From: Anaerolinea thermophila
GTDB taxonomy: Bacteria > Chloroflexota > Anaerolineae > Anaerolineales > Villigracilaceae
Reading direction: 5' to 3'
Assembly (NCBI GenBank): GCA_020722305.1
Contig: DYLB01000036.1
Coordinates: forward strand, 1,821-14,643
Length of the DNA stretch: 12,823 nucleotides
Shown here: one piece after another, positions 5,922 to 12,823 of the stretch
How positions within the stretch are numbered: position 1 is the first letter of the stretch
Layout of the letters: every line of letters starts with the position of its first letter
Position numbers and translations under genes: made by a program
The notes under the pieces: model-generated
Databases searched by the model: none
Seen by the model: the letters and a program-made list of their open reading frames with translations, nothing else
What the model was told of the DNA's origin: nothing

Positions 5922-6632
5922 ATGTCAAAAAAAATCCGTTTCATCGCCGTTGCAGTGGTATCGCTTGCCCTGCTCACCGCCGGTTGTCAATATAGTATGT
6001 CGGCAGCGCCACAGTCTGAGGCCACTCCCACCCTGGGCAGCGACTTCACCACTCCCCTGCCCGCCGAATCGCAGGACCCGATGAAGGCCCTGGAGGAACA
6101 GGCCACCCAGACCGCTCTGGCTCAGTCGGGGACCGTGATGCCGACTGACGAAACTCCTGCCGAAGGGACCGCCGACGCCACCCAGGTCACGCCTGACGCC
6201 CAGGCCACCACTGAAACGCCGCCAGTGGATGAAGCTACGGCCACTCCCGAACCTTCCCTGACGCCGGAACCAAGCGGGAATGTCCCCGCGACGTACACCC
6301 TCCGCAAGGGTGAATTCCCGTACTGCCTGGCCCGCCGCTATAACCTGAACCCGACCGAGTTGCTGGCCTTGAACGGCCTGACCGACGCCGAAGCGCGGGC
6401 TTTGTCTATCGGGCTGGTGATCAAACTGCCGCAGACCGGCAACCCGTTCCCCGGCGAACGCGCCCTCAACCCCCACCCGTCCGGGACGGTTTACACGGTC
6501 AAGTCCTCCGACGAGACGATCTACAGCATCGCCTGTTTCTACGGCGACGTCCGCCCGGAGCAGATCATCAACCTGAACGACCTGGTCGAGCCGTACACCC
6601 TCACGGTCGGGCAGCAACTGCAAATCCCGTAA
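5922..6632 (+). CDS. Secreted lipoprotein with two LysM domains
   Basis: A 236-residue protein with a lipoprotein signal peptide: charged MSKKIR, a hydrophobic core, and lipobox LTAGC with Cys22 as the lipidation site. A long Thr/Pro/Ala/Glu-rich linker (about 25-120) follows, typical of surface-exposed tethers. Two LysM repeats complete it, at ~124-170 (YTLRKGEFPYCLARRY...) and ~190-236 (YTVKSSDETIYSIACFYG...). LysM domains bind N-acetylglucosamine polymers such as peptidoglycan. No hydrolase domain is present, so it is a binder or scaffold at the cell envelope. Each LysM carries one cysteine, Cys135 and Cys205, at different positions in the first helix. ATG 5922 follows a strong ribosome binding site. 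The gene has its own promoter and terminator, so it is probably monocistronic. Confidence 0.92.
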   Translation: MSKKIRFIAVAVVSLALLTAGCQYSMSAAPQSEATPTLGSDFTTPLPAESQDPMKALEEQATQTALAQSGTVMPTDETPAEGTADATQVTPDAQATTETPPVDEATATPEPSLTPEPSGNVPATYTLRKGEFPYCLARRYNLNPTELLALNGLTDAEARALSIGLVIKLPQTGNPFPGERALNPHPSGTVYTVKSSDETIYSIACFYGDVRPEQIINLNDLVEPYTLTVGQQLQIP

Positions 6633-6658
6633 GGGGCGTTCTGAACGATCCCAGCCAT

Positions 6659-6697
6659 TACCCAGGAGGAGGAAAGCCTTCACCTGGGTATTCGTTT
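6659..6697 (+). terminator. Rho-independent terminator after the LysM gene
   Basis: TACCCAGG (6659-6666) pairs with CCTGGGTA (6683-6690). After a single A/A mismatch the inner stem GGAGG/CCTTC (one G-T pair) closes on the loop AAAG. TTCGTTT follows. The Nudix gene starts only 14 bases later with no visible promoter of its own, so termination is probably partial. Confidence 0.75.
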
Positions 6698-6710
6698 AAA
6701 GGATTAAGCC

Positions 6711-7247
6711 ATGCGATTTGAAGTGCTCAAGAGCGAAATCATCTACCAGGGACGGGCCGTTTCCATCCGCCGCGACCACTTGAAAACCCCGGATGGGCGC
6801 ACCGTCAAATACGACATCATTGACCATAGCGGATCGGTGGTGCTCGTCCCGCTGGATGCAGACGGCAACCTGCTCTTCGTGAAGCAATATCGGCATGCCG
6901 CCGGTCTGGACCTGCTGGAGCTGCCCGCCGGGACCCTGGACGAGGGCGAAGCCCCGGACGAGTGCGCCCGCCGCGAGATCCGGGAGGAGACCGGCATGGC
7001 CGCCGACAACCTGGAGCGCATCGGCCAGTTCTTCCTCGCGCCGGGATATTCGTCCGAGTTCATGGTCGTCTACCTGGCGACCGGCCTGCGCTGGGACCCG
7101 CTCGAAGCCGACGCGGACGAATTCCTGCAAGTCGAGAAGGTCCCGCTGGCCGAGGCGCTGGGAATAGCCGAGCGCGGCAATCTGCCGGATGCCAAGTCGC
7201 TGGCGGCATTGTTCCTGGCCAGGTCCTCGCTGGAGAAATACCTGTAG
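6711..7247 (+). CDS. Nudix hydrolase, probable ADP-ribose pyrophosphatase
   Basis: A 178-residue Nudix protein. The Nudix box is perfect, G-x5-E-x7-REUxEExGU: Gly74, Glu80, Arg88-Glu89-Ile90, Glu92-Glu93, Gly95-Met96. These Glu residues bind the catalytic metal. Pro111 lies 16 residues after Gly95, in APGYSSE, the marker that distinguishes ADP-ribose pyrophosphatases from other Nudix groups. Such enzymes split ADP-ribose into AMP and ribose 5-phosphate and act as housecleaning enzymes in the cytoplasm. The preceding strand LLFVKQYRHAAG and ELPAG are also typical of this group. ATG 6711 has AAAGGA at 6698-6703. Expression may depend on readthrough of the terminator just upstream. Confidence 0.93.
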   Translation: MRFEVLKSEIIYQGRAVSIRRDHLKTPDGRTVKYDIIDHSGSVVLVPLDADGNLLFVKQYRHAAGLDLLELPAGTLDEGEAPDECARREIREETGMAADNLERIGQFFLAPGYSSEFMVVYLATGLRWDPLEADADEFLQVEKVPLAEALGIAERGNLPDAKSLAALFLARSSLEKYL

Positions 7248-7301
7248 CCTTTTGCGGCAGACCCTTCGGCCTCAGGGCCTGCTTCCGAAATCTTTTCTAA
7301 T

Positions 7302-7348
7302 AAACCTGCGCTTTTTTGTCCGAATAGTGACAAGACGCAGGTTTTTTT
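7302..7348 (+). terminator. Rho-independent terminator after the Nudix gene
   Basis: AAACCTGCG (7302-7310) pairs perfectly with CGCAGGTTT (7336-7344) and runs into a T7 tract (7342-7348). Inside, TTGTC (7316-7320) can pair with GACAA. A weaker hairpin just upstream (GCAG/CTGC plus CCCT/AGGG, 7257-7282), followed by TTCCGAAATCTTTT, may be a first terminator. Together they insulate the nifJ promoter region. Confidence 0.88.
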
Positions 7349-7433
7349 ATGTTATAAATAACTATCCTATTTGTGCTGCGGGGACTAAACTTGTACAGGT
7401 AATCCAAAGTGAACAAGTCCGAACCGGATGTTC

Positions 7434-7451
7434 TCGTGATAGAATTCACAC
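7434..7451. promoter_or_regulatory. CRP/FNR- or Rex-type operator upstream of nifJ
   Basis: TCGTGAT-AGAA-TTCACAC is a near-symmetric 18-bp site. It matches the CRP-type TGTGA-N6-TCACA with one mismatch, and the Rex-type TTGTGAA-N4-TTCACAA at 11 of 14 specified positions. The central TAGAAT (7440-7445) would also do as a -10 box, but no clear -35 stands 17 bases before it. The site is 57 bases upstream of the nifJ ATG. Either a redox (Rex) or a CRP/FNR-family regulator would make sense for an oxygen-sensitive pyruvate enzyme; the sequence does not decide between them. Confidence 0.55.
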
Positions 7452-7464
7452 TTGTGACGTTTTC

Positions 7465-7480
7465 CAGGCGGAGACGCCTG
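7465..7480 (+). promoter_or_regulatory. GNRA-capped hairpin in the nifJ leader
   Basis: CAGGCG and CGCCTG form a perfect 6-bp stem capped by GAGA, a stable GNRA tetraloop. It ends 28 bases before the nifJ ATG and 11 bases before the AAGGAG ribosome binding site (7492-7497). It has no T-run, so it is not a terminator. It may stabilise the mRNA 5' end or be incidental. Confidence 0.5.
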
Positions 7481-7507
7481 TAATCAGCATTAAGGAGAGT
7501 TTTTTCA

Positions 7508-10500
7508 ATGAAACGACAAAAGATAACGATTGACGGTAACGAAGCTACAACGTTGGTTGCCCATCGGGTCAACGAAGTAATCGCCATTTACCCGATCACC
7601 CCCTCCTCCGGGATGGGCGAATTTGCGGACGAATGGTCAGCGTTGAAGCGCCCCAACATTTGGGGCACGGTCCCGCTCGTAGTCGAGATGCAGTCCGAGG
7701 GCGGCGCAGCGGGAGCTGTCCACGGCGCGCTGCAAACCGGGGCGTTGACCACCACCTTTACGGCCTCCCAGGGCCTGCTGCTGATGATCCCCAACATGTA
7801 CAAGATCGCCGGCGAACTGACCAGCACGGTCTTCCATGTGGCGGCGCGGTCGCTGGCGGCCCAGGGGCTTTCGATCTTTGGCGACCATTCGGATGTCATG
7901 GCCGTCCGCCAGACCGGATTTGCGCTGCTCTCCTCCGGCGGCGTGCAGGAGGCCCACGACTTCGCCCTGATCTCGCAGGCGGCCACGCTCAAGTCACGCG
8001 TCCCGTTCCTGCATTTCTTCGACGGATTCCGCACCTCGCACGAGGTGACCAAGATCGAACAGTTGACCGAGGACGACCTGAAGGCGATGATTGACGACGA
8101 CCTGGTGCGCGAACACCGCGCCCGCGGCCTGTCGCCCGACCGGCCCGTGCTGCGCGGCACCGCCCAAAACCCGGACGTCTACTTCCAGGCGCGTGAGACG
8201 GTCAATCCGTATTACGACAAAACTCCCGCCATCGTCCAGGAGGCGATGGACAAGTTCGCCAAACTGGTCGGACGCCAGTACCACCTGTTCGATTACGTCG
8301 GCCACCCTGAAGCCGAGCGTGTAGTCATTGTGATGGGCTCCGGCGGTGAAACGGTCGAAGCGACGGTCAAATACTTGGCCGAAAAGGGAGAAAAGGTCGG
8401 CGCAGTGCGCGTCCGCCTGTACCGCCCGTTCTCCATCGAACATTTTGTCGCTGCGCTGCCCCCAAGCGTCAAATCCATCGCTGTGCTCGACCGCACCAAA
8501 GAGCCGGGATCCGCAGGCGAACCGCTCTACCTCGACGTGGTCAACGCCTTGGTGGAATCCGATCGGGCCGGGATCAAGGTCATCGGCGGGCGCTACGGCC
8601 TGTCGTCCAAGGAATTTACGCCGGCCATGGTCAAAGCCGTCCTGGACGAGTTGTCCAAATCCAAACCGAAAAACCACTTTACGGTCGGCATCCACGACGA
8701 TCTGTCCGGCACCAGCCTGGATTTCGACCCGTCGTTCAGCATCGAATTCCCCGAAACCGTACGTTGCGTCTTCTTCGGCCTCGGTTCCGACGGTACGGTG
8801 GGCGCCAATAAGAACTCGATCAAGATCATCGGCGAGGAGACCGACGGCTATGCCCAGGGCTACTTCGTCTACGACTCGAAGAAATCCGGCTCGCTCACTA
8901 TCTCGCACCTGCGCTTTGGCCCTAAGCCGATCCAGGCCCCTTACCTGATCGGAGCCAACACCGCCAATTTCGTCGCCTGCCACCAGTTCAGCTTCCTCGA
9001 GCGCTTCGACGTACTCAAGTATGCCCAACCCGGCGGCGTGTTCCTGCTCAACAGCATCTACGGCCCCGGCGAGGTCTGGGACCACTTGCCGCGTGAAGTC
9101 CAGGAGACCGTCCTGGAGAAGAACCTGAAATTCTACGTCATCAATGCTTACGACGTGGCCGAAAAGACCGGCATGGGCCAGCGGATCAACACCATCATGC
9201 AGACCTGCTTCTTCGCCATCTCCGGCGTGCTGCCGCGGGACGAAGCCATCACGCAGATCAAGAAGGCGATCAAAAAGACTTATGGCAAGCGTGGCGACGT
9301 GGTGGTGCAGAAGAACTATGAAGCTGTGGACCAGACCCTGGCCAACCTGCACGAGGTGAAAGTCCCCGCGGCGGCATCCAGCTCGCTCACCCGCCGGGAC
9401 CCAGTGCCGGCGGCCGCGCCCGATTTCGTGCGCGGCGTCCTCGGCCCGATGATCGCCTTCGAAGGCGACGACATCCCCGTCTCGGTCCTGCCCGTTGACG
9501 GGACTTACCCGACCGCCACCACCCAGTGGGAGAAGCGCAATATCAGCCTCGAGATCCCGGTCTGGGAGCCGGACCTGTGTATCCAGTGCGGCAAATGTGT
9601 CTTTGTCTGCCCCCACGCGGTCATCCGCCACAAAGTTTACGACGAGACCCTGCTCGCCGGCGCGCCCGAAACCTTCAAACATTCCAAGTCCAAGTTCAAG
9701 GAATTCTCGAACGGCATGGCCTACACCGTCCAGGTCTCACCGGAAGACTGCACTGGCTGTACCCTGTGCGTGGAAATCTGCCCGGTCAAGGACAAGAGCC
9801 AGGTCGGGCGTAAGGCGATCAACATGGCTCCCCAGCCGCCCCTGCGCGAACAGGAAGCCAAAAACTGGGACTTCTTCATGTCCATCCCCGACGTGGACCG
9901 GACGCTCATCAACCCCTCGACGGTCAAGAACTCGCAACTGCTTCGCCCGTTGTTCGAGTTCTCCGGCGCCTGCGCCGGCTGCGGTGAGACGCCTTACATC
10001 AAGCTGGTCTCACAGCTTTTCGGAGACCGGAGCATCATCGCCAACGCCACCGGTTGCTCGTCCATTTACGGCGGCAACCTGCCGACCACGCCCTGGGCGA
10101 AGAACGCTGAGGGACGCGGCCCGGCCTGGTCCAACTCGCTCTTCGAGGACAACGCCGAGTTCGGCCTGGGCATGCGCCTGACCCTCGACAAGCAGACCGA
10201 ATACGTGCGCGAACTGGTCGGCCATTTTGCCAATGAGATCGGCCAGGATTTCGCCAATGCCCTGCTCAACGCCGACCAATCCACTGAACTGGGCATCCAG
10301 GAACAGCGCAACCGTGTGGCGGAATTGAAGAACAAGCTGGCCGGCTCGAAGGACTCCAAAGCCAAAGACCTGGTCTCGCTGGCCGACGTGCTGGTCAAGA
10401 AATCGGTCTGGATCATCGGCGGCGATGGCTGGGCCTACGACATCGGCTACGGCGGCCTGGACCACGTCCTGGCCTCCGGGCGTAACGTCAACATCCTGGT

Positions 10501-11074
10501 GCTTGACACCGAAGTCTATTCCAATACCGGCGGCCAGTCGTCAAAAGCCACACCTCGGGCTGCGGTCGCCAAGTTCGCCGCGAACGGGAAGGGCATCCCC
10601 AAGAAGGACCTGGGCCTGATTGCCATGTCCTACGGTTACGTGTACGTGGCGCGAGTGGCCATGGGCTACAACGACGCCCAAACGCTGAAAGCCTTCCTCG
10701 AAGCCGAAGCCTACGAGGGACCGTCGCTGATCATCGCCTACAGCCACTGCATCGCCCACGGCATTGACATGGCCAAGGGCCTCGAACAGCAGAAACTGGC
10801 CGTCCAGGCCGGGATGTGGCCGCTCTACCGCTTCAACCCATCGCTGGCCGCGCAGGGCAAGAATCCGCTCGAACTCGATTCCAAGGGGCCGAGCATCCCG
10901 GTGGAGCAGTACGCTTACAACGAGACGCGTTACCGCATGCTGCTCCAAACCAACGAGTCTCGCGCCGAACTGCTGATGAAGCAAGCCAAACACGACGTCG
11001 CCAGCCGCTGGAAATACTACCAGCAGATGGCGGCCATGCACTACGAGAACGGCGACGAATCCGAGAGCGCATGA
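7508..11074 (+). CDS. nifJ: Pyruvate:ferredoxin (flavodoxin) oxidoreductase, single-chain
   Basis: Homodimeric-type PFOR of 1188 residues, normal length. It oxidises pyruvate with CoA to acetyl-CoA and CO2 and passes two electrons to ferredoxin or flavodoxin. Domains in order are the N-terminal substrate domain with YPITPSSGMGE (~27-37), the transketolase-like second domain, the gamma-type domain with GLGSDGTVGANKNSIK, a 2[4Fe-4S] domain, and a C-terminal TPP domain with GDGWAYDIGYGG and NTGGQSSKATP. The two ferredoxin-type clusters use Cys691/694/697/701 and Cys748/751/754/758. The proximal cluster uses Cys822, Cys825, Cys850 and Cys1081, with the same spacing I recall for the Desulfovibrio africanus enzyme. 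All cluster ligands are present, so the enzyme should be functional. ATG 7508 follows AAGGAG by 10 bases. The symbol does not imply nitrogen fixation; no nif genes are present. Confidence 0.98.
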   Translation: MKRQKITIDGNEATTLVAHRVNEVIAIYPITPSSGMGEFADEWSALKRPNIWGTVPLVVEMQSEGGAAGAVHGALQTGALTTTFTASQGLLLMIPNMYKIAGELTSTVFHVAARSLAAQGLSIFGDHSDVMAVRQTGFALLSSGGVQEAHDFALISQAATLKSRVPFLHFFDGFRTSHEVTKIEQLTEDDLKAMIDDDLVREHRARGLSPDRPVLRGTAQNPDVYFQARETVNPYYDKTPAIVQEAMDKFAKLVGRQYHLFDYVGHPEAERVVIVMGSGGETVEATVKYLAEKGEKVGAVRVRLYRPFSIEHFVAALPPSVKSIAVLDRTKEPGSAGEPLYLDVVNALVESDRAGIKVIGGRYGLSSKEFTPAMVKAVLDELSKSKPKNHFTVGIHDDLSGTSLDFDPSFSIEFPETVRCVFFGLGSDGTVGANKNSIKIIGEETDGYAQGYFVYDSKKSGSLTISHLRFGPKPIQAPYLIGANTANFVACHQFSFLERFDVLKYAQPGGVFLLNSIYGPGEVWDHLPREVQETVLEKNLKFYVINAYDVAEKTGMGQRINTIMQTCFFAISGVLPRDEAITQIKKAIKKTYGKRGDVVVQKNYEAVDQTLANLHEVKVPAAASSSLTRRDPVPAAAPDFVRGVLGPMIAFEGDDIPVSVLPVDGTYPTATTQWEKRNISLEIPVWEPDLCIQCGKCVFVCPHAVIRHKVYDETLLAGAPETFKHSKSKFKEFSNGMAYTVQVSPEDCTGCTLCVEICPVKDKSQVGRKAINMAPQPPLREQEAKNWDFFMSIPDVDRTLINPSTVKNSQLLRPLFEFSGACAGCGETPYIKLVSQLFGDRSIIANATGCSSIYGGNLPTTPWAKNAEGRGPAWSNSLFEDNAEFGLGMRLTLDKQTEYVRELVGHFANEIGQDFANALLNADQSTELGIQEQRNRVAELKNKLAGSKDSKAKDLVSLADVLVKKSVWIIGGDGWAYDIGYGGLDHVLASGRNVNILVLDTEVYSNTGGQSSKATPRAAVAKFAANGKGIPKKDLGLIAMSYGYVYVARVAMGYNDAQTLKAFLEAEAYEGPSLIIAYSHCIAHGIDMAKGLEQQKLAVQAGMWPLYRFNPSLAAQGKNPLELDSKGPSIPVEQYAYNETRYRMLLQTNESRAELLMKQAKHDVASRWKYYQQMAAMHYENGDESESA

Positions 11075-11078
11075 CATC

Positions 11079-11113
11079 AAAGGGAATAGGGCTGCCCCCT
11101 ATTCCCCTTTTTT
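11079..11113 (+). terminator. Hairpin terminator between nifJ and the DHOD-like gene
   Basis: GGGAATAGGG (11082-11091) pairs with CCCTATTCCC (11097-11106), then after one bulged C the AAA before it meets a T6 run (11108-11113). It begins 4 bases after the nifJ stop. The next gene starts 30 bases later with no obvious promoter, so this is probably a leaky terminator that lowers downstream expression relative to nifJ. Confidence 0.8.
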
Positions 11114-11143
11114 ATCAACAATGAGTTGCAAGGGAGAATTACC

Positions 11144-12145
11144 ATGCCTGATCTAACGACAACCTACCTGGGTTTGAAACTCAAGAATCCTGTGGTCGCG
11201 TCGGCTTCCCCGCTCTCCGAGCGGGTCGAAACCGTGCGCAGACTCGAAGAGGCCGGGACCGCTGCGGTGGTGATGTATTCGCTCTTCGAGGAGCAGATTA
11301 TCCACGAAAGCCTCGAACTGGACCATTACCTGAGCTACGGGACCGACTCCTTTGCCGAGGCCCTGTCCTACCTGCCCGACATCGGGCGCTACAGCCTCGG
11401 GCCCGAAAAATATCTCAACCAGGTCAACGCCCTCAAGAACGCGGTCAGCATTCCCGTCATCGGCAGTCTGAACGGCGTCTCGACCGGCGGCTGGATCGAA
11501 TATGCCAAAAAGATCGAAGAAGCCGGCGCCGACGCGCTCGAACTCAACATCTATTACCTGCCCTTCAACCCCGAACTGACCAGCGCCGAACTGGAACAGA
11601 ACTACATCGAGCTGATTCGCGACGTCAAGGCCCAGATCCACATCCCGCTGGCGGTCAAGCTGGGGCCTTACTTCACCGGCCTAGCCAACGTCCTGCGCCA
11701 GTTTGCGGAGGCTGGGGCCGACGGTCTGGTGCTTTTCAACCGCTTCTACCAGCCCGATTTCGACCTGGATGAATTCGACGTGGTGCCCAACCTGAAACTC
11801 AGCGTCTCCGACGAAATGCGCATGCCGCTGCGCTGGATCGCCCTGCTCTACGGGCAGGTCGAAGCCGATTTCGCCCTGACTACCGGCATCCACACGGGAG
11901 TCGACGCGGTCAAAGCCGTCATGGCCGGCGCCAAGGTGGCCATGATGGCCTCCGAACTGCTCAAGAATGGCCCCGGGCGCGTCGCTGAAATCCTGGCCGA
12001 GTTCACCGCCTGGATGGAGGAGAACGAGTACGACTCCGTCGAGCAGATGCGCGGCAGCATGAGCGCCAAAGCCATCGGCAAGACCAACACGCTGCGGCGG
12101 GCCAACTACATCCAGACCCTCAACTCCTTCCGCTACCTGCCCTGA
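11144..12145 (+). CDS. Dihydroorotate dehydrogenase-like flavoprotein, probably not PyrD
   Basis: A 333-residue FMN-binding TIM barrel of the DHOD-like family (COG0167 type). Recognisable are the N-terminal LGLKLKNPVVASASPLS, the FMN-contacting Lys172 in VKLGPYF, Asn199, and the phosphate-binding TTGIHTGVDAVKAVMAGA (246-263). Class 1 DHODs have ELNxSCPN with a catalytic Cys and class 2 use Ser; here the equivalent segment reads ELNIYYLPFNP (133-143), with Tyr-Tyr in place of Ser-Cys. Ordinary dihydroorotate oxidation is therefore doubtful. From memory, such paralogues often sit beside PFOR genes, which suggests a flavoprotein linked to pyruvate or ferredoxin metabolism; the substrate is unknown. 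I chose ATG 11144 with AAGGGAG (11129-11135) upstream; the in-frame TTG at 11126 lies before that site. Confidence 0.9.
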   Translation: MPDLTTTYLGLKLKNPVVASASPLSERVETVRRLEEAGTAAVVMYSLFEEQIIHESLELDHYLSYGTDSFAEALSYLPDIGRYSLGPEKYLNQVNALKNAVSIPVIGSLNGVSTGGWIEYAKKIEEAGADALELNIYYLPFNPELTSAELEQNYIELIRDVKAQIHIPLAVKLGPYFTGLANVLRQFAEAGADGLVLFNRFYQPDFDLDEFDVVPNLKLSVSDEMRMPLRWIALLYGQVEADFALTTGIHTGVDAVKAVMAGAKVAMMASELLKNGPGRVAEILAEFTAWMEENEYDSVEQMRGSMSAKAIGKTNTLRRANYIQTLNSFRYLP

Positions 12146-12151
12146 GAAATG

Positions 12152-12182
12152 CAAAAGCCCCCGAGAAGTTTGGGGGCTTTTG
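12152..12182. terminator. Bidirectional terminator between convergent genes
   Basis: CAAAAGCCCCC (12152-12162) and GGGGGCTTTTG (12172-12182) form a perfect 11-bp stem with a 9-base loop. T-runs occur on both strands. It sits 6 bases after the DHOD-like stop (plus strand) and 22 bases beyond the infA stop (minus strand), so it can end both transcripts. Confidence 0.92.
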
Positions 12183-12204
12183 AGATGATTTCAAGGGTGT
12201 TCGG

Positions 12205-12453
12205 TTAAACTTCCTCAAACATCGGGCTGGCTTTCTTCTGCCGGTAGACGATGCGGCCGCGGGTCAGATCGTAGGGGGACATCTCGACTTTGACCCTGTC
12301 GCCCAACAGGATGCGGATGTAGTACTTACGCATCTTGCCGGACAAATAGGCCAGTACCTCGTGCCCCGTCTCCAACCTCACCCGGAACTGGGTTCCGGGC
12401 AGCGCTTCGACCACTGTCCCCTCGACCTGGATTTTGCCATCATCCTTTGCCAT
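12205..12453 (-). CDS. infA: Translation initiation factor IF-1
   Basis: An 82-residue S1-like OB-fold protein that binds the 30S A site during initiation, alongside IF-2 and IF-3. The core is textbook: EGTVVEALPGTQFRVRLE, GHEVLAYLSGKMRK, GDRVKVEMSPYDLTRGRIVYR. The family is usually ~72 residues; this one carries about ten extra C-terminal residues ending MFEEV. I chose the ATG at 12453 because GGAGG (12459-12463 on the minus strand) lies just upstream. The ATG 12 bases earlier (12465) would include that ribosome binding site within the coding sequence. It follows rpsU on the same strand after 54 bases, forming an rpsU-infA translation unit. Confidence 0.97.
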   Translation of the reverse strand: MAKDDGKIQVEGTVVEALPGTQFRVRLETGHEVLAYLSGKMRKYYIRILLGDRVKVEMSPYDLTRGRIVYRQKKASPMFEEV

Positions 12454-12507
12454 AAACGCCTCCATTCCGCTCCCAACCGCTTACCGGCAAAGGAGCATCG
12501 CTGACGA

Positions 12508-12702
12508 TCAGTCAGTCTTATACTGTCGCCGCTTTATGCGACGAGCAGCCTTCTTCTTCTCCATGCGGCGCAACTCGCTCTTGGAAACGAACCAGCGTTT
12601 GCGGCGCACGGTGCTCAAGACACCGCTCTTGACGACGCGCTTTCGGAAGCGCTTGAGCAGTTGTTCTTGAGATTCATTCGAACGCAAGTTAACAGTTGTC
12701 AT
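12508..12702 (-). CDS. rpsU: 30S ribosomal protein bS21
   Basis: A 64-residue, very basic protein of the small ribosomal subunit. It matches bS21 throughout: NESQEQLLKRFRKRV, SGVLSTVRRKRWFVSKSELRR, and a Lys/Arg-rich tail. bS21 sits near the anti-Shine-Dalgarno end of 16S rRNA and helps initiation. The start at 12702 is preceded by an unusually long Shine-Dalgarno match (GGGAGGTGA on the minus strand, 12709-12717), followed by an out-of-frame ATG overlapping the start region. It is upstream of infA and behind a structured leader that may regulate it. Confidence 0.96.
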   Translation of the reverse strand: MTTVNLRSNESQEQLLKRFRKRVVKSGVLSTVRRKRWFVSKSELRRMEKKKAARRIKRRQYKTD

Positions 12703-12712
12703 ATCATTTCAC

Positions 12713-12730
12713 CTCCCTTCTAAAGGGGAG
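12713..12730 (-). promoter_or_regulatory. Hairpin that can sequester the rpsU ribosome binding site
   Basis: On the minus strand CTCCC (12730-12726) can pair with GGGAG (12717-12713), which is the core of the rpsU Shine-Dalgarno sequence; one further U-A pair follows a C/A mismatch. The stem is short, so it is only a candidate translational switch. A second perfect hairpin, TGCCCG/CGGGCA with a 3-base loop (12736-12750), lies just upstream. Confidence 0.45.
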
Positions 12731-12752
12731 TGTCCTGCCCGATCCGGGCAAC

Positions 12753-12782
12753 AAAAAATCGGCTTGCCACAGACACAGCCGA
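12753..12782 (-). terminator. Terminator-like hairpin upstream of rpsU
   Basis: On the minus strand TCGGCT (12782-12777) pairs with AGCCGA (12764-12759) over a 12-base loop and is followed directly by T6 (12758-12753). It either ends a gene lying beyond the right edge or acts as an attenuator in the rpsU leader. The rpsU promoter itself is not evident in the remaining 40 bases. Confidence 0.6.
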
Positions 12783-12823
12783 AGTTTACCTGACCCATCG
12801 AACCCATCGCAATCAAGAAGGAA

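Noticed and set aside
7353..7366. AT-rich TATAAATAACTATC as a -10 for nifJ
   Set aside because: No -35 hexamer at the right distance; it directly follows the T-run of the preceding terminator.
7389..7418. ACTTGT/ACAAGT inverted repeat upstream of nifJ
   Set aside because: Six-base arms with an 18-base gap and no accompanying promoter; too weak to call an operator.
7994..9682. 562-codon open frame on the minus strand opposite nifJ
   Set aside because: The composition is typical of antisense reading of G+C-rich codons, and the plus strand encodes an intact PFOR with all cluster ligands.
12454..12465. Upstream ATG adding four residues to IF-1
   Set aside because: The extra codons contain the GGAGG ribosome binding site, and IF-1 proteins typically begin MAK.
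1..12823. CRISPR arrays, tRNA genes, transposases, integrases, phage genes
   Set aside because: Scanned for and not seen; the only tandem repeats are the heptamer arrays, which lack spacer structure.

Overview
The window (about 60% G+C by eye) carries ten complete genes plus one gene cut off by the left edge. It reads as a chromosomal piece of an anaerobic or facultative bacterium, most likely Chloroflexota of the Anaerolineae type. That placement is inference. It rests on an XPB/Ssl2-like helicase-associated protein, a Thr/Pro-rich LysM lipoprotein, a single-chain pyruvate:ferredoxin oxidoreductase next to a dihydroorotate-dehydrogenase-like flavoprotein, an rpsU-infA pair, and short palindromic and heptanucleotide repeats of the kind I associate with that group. 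No CRISPR array, tRNA, rRNA, transposase or phage gene is visible, and no gene-free stretch exceeds 300 bases.

Layout, left to right. 1-1656: 5'-truncated helicase-associated protein whose reading frame has absorbed two unrelated repeats, a 42-bp palindromic element and a 7-bp-period array. 1673-2604: a two-gene unit of a three-helix membrane protein and a small prokaryotic YEATS-like (pYEATS) protein, closed by a strong terminator. This is the least explained module. 2691-4067: a KBL/BioF-type alpha-oxoamine synthase (threonine/glycine metabolism) with its own promoter and terminator and a heptamer array on each side. 4078-5784: a self-contained operon of a TetR/WHG repressor and an atypical short-chain dehydrogenase/epimerase, driven by a near-consensus promoter covered by two 21-bp dyad operators in mirror arrangement. 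5845-6697: a lipoprotein with two LysM domains, with its own promoter and terminator. 6711-7348: a Nudix hydrolase with the ADP-ribose pyrophosphatase signature, then a terminator. 7434-12182: PFOR (nifJ), a 260-bp leader with a CRP/Rex-like operator upstream of it, and a DHOD-like flavoprotein lacking the usual catalytic residue. 12205-12823: on the minus strand, rpsU and infA with a structured leader, converging on a shared bidirectional terminator.

Functionally, PFOR links pyruvate and acetyl-CoA to reduced ferredoxin and is the metabolic centrepiece. KBL feeds threonine carbon into glycine and acetyl-CoA. The Nudix enzyme and the oxidoreductases are otherwise unlinked housekeeping genes. 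Almost every transcription unit ends in a recognisable hairpin terminator, so the region can be parsed into units with some confidence. The best candidates for something new are the membrane protein/pYEATS pair, the mirror operators of the TetR operon, the repeats embedded in coding sequence, and the rpsU leader.
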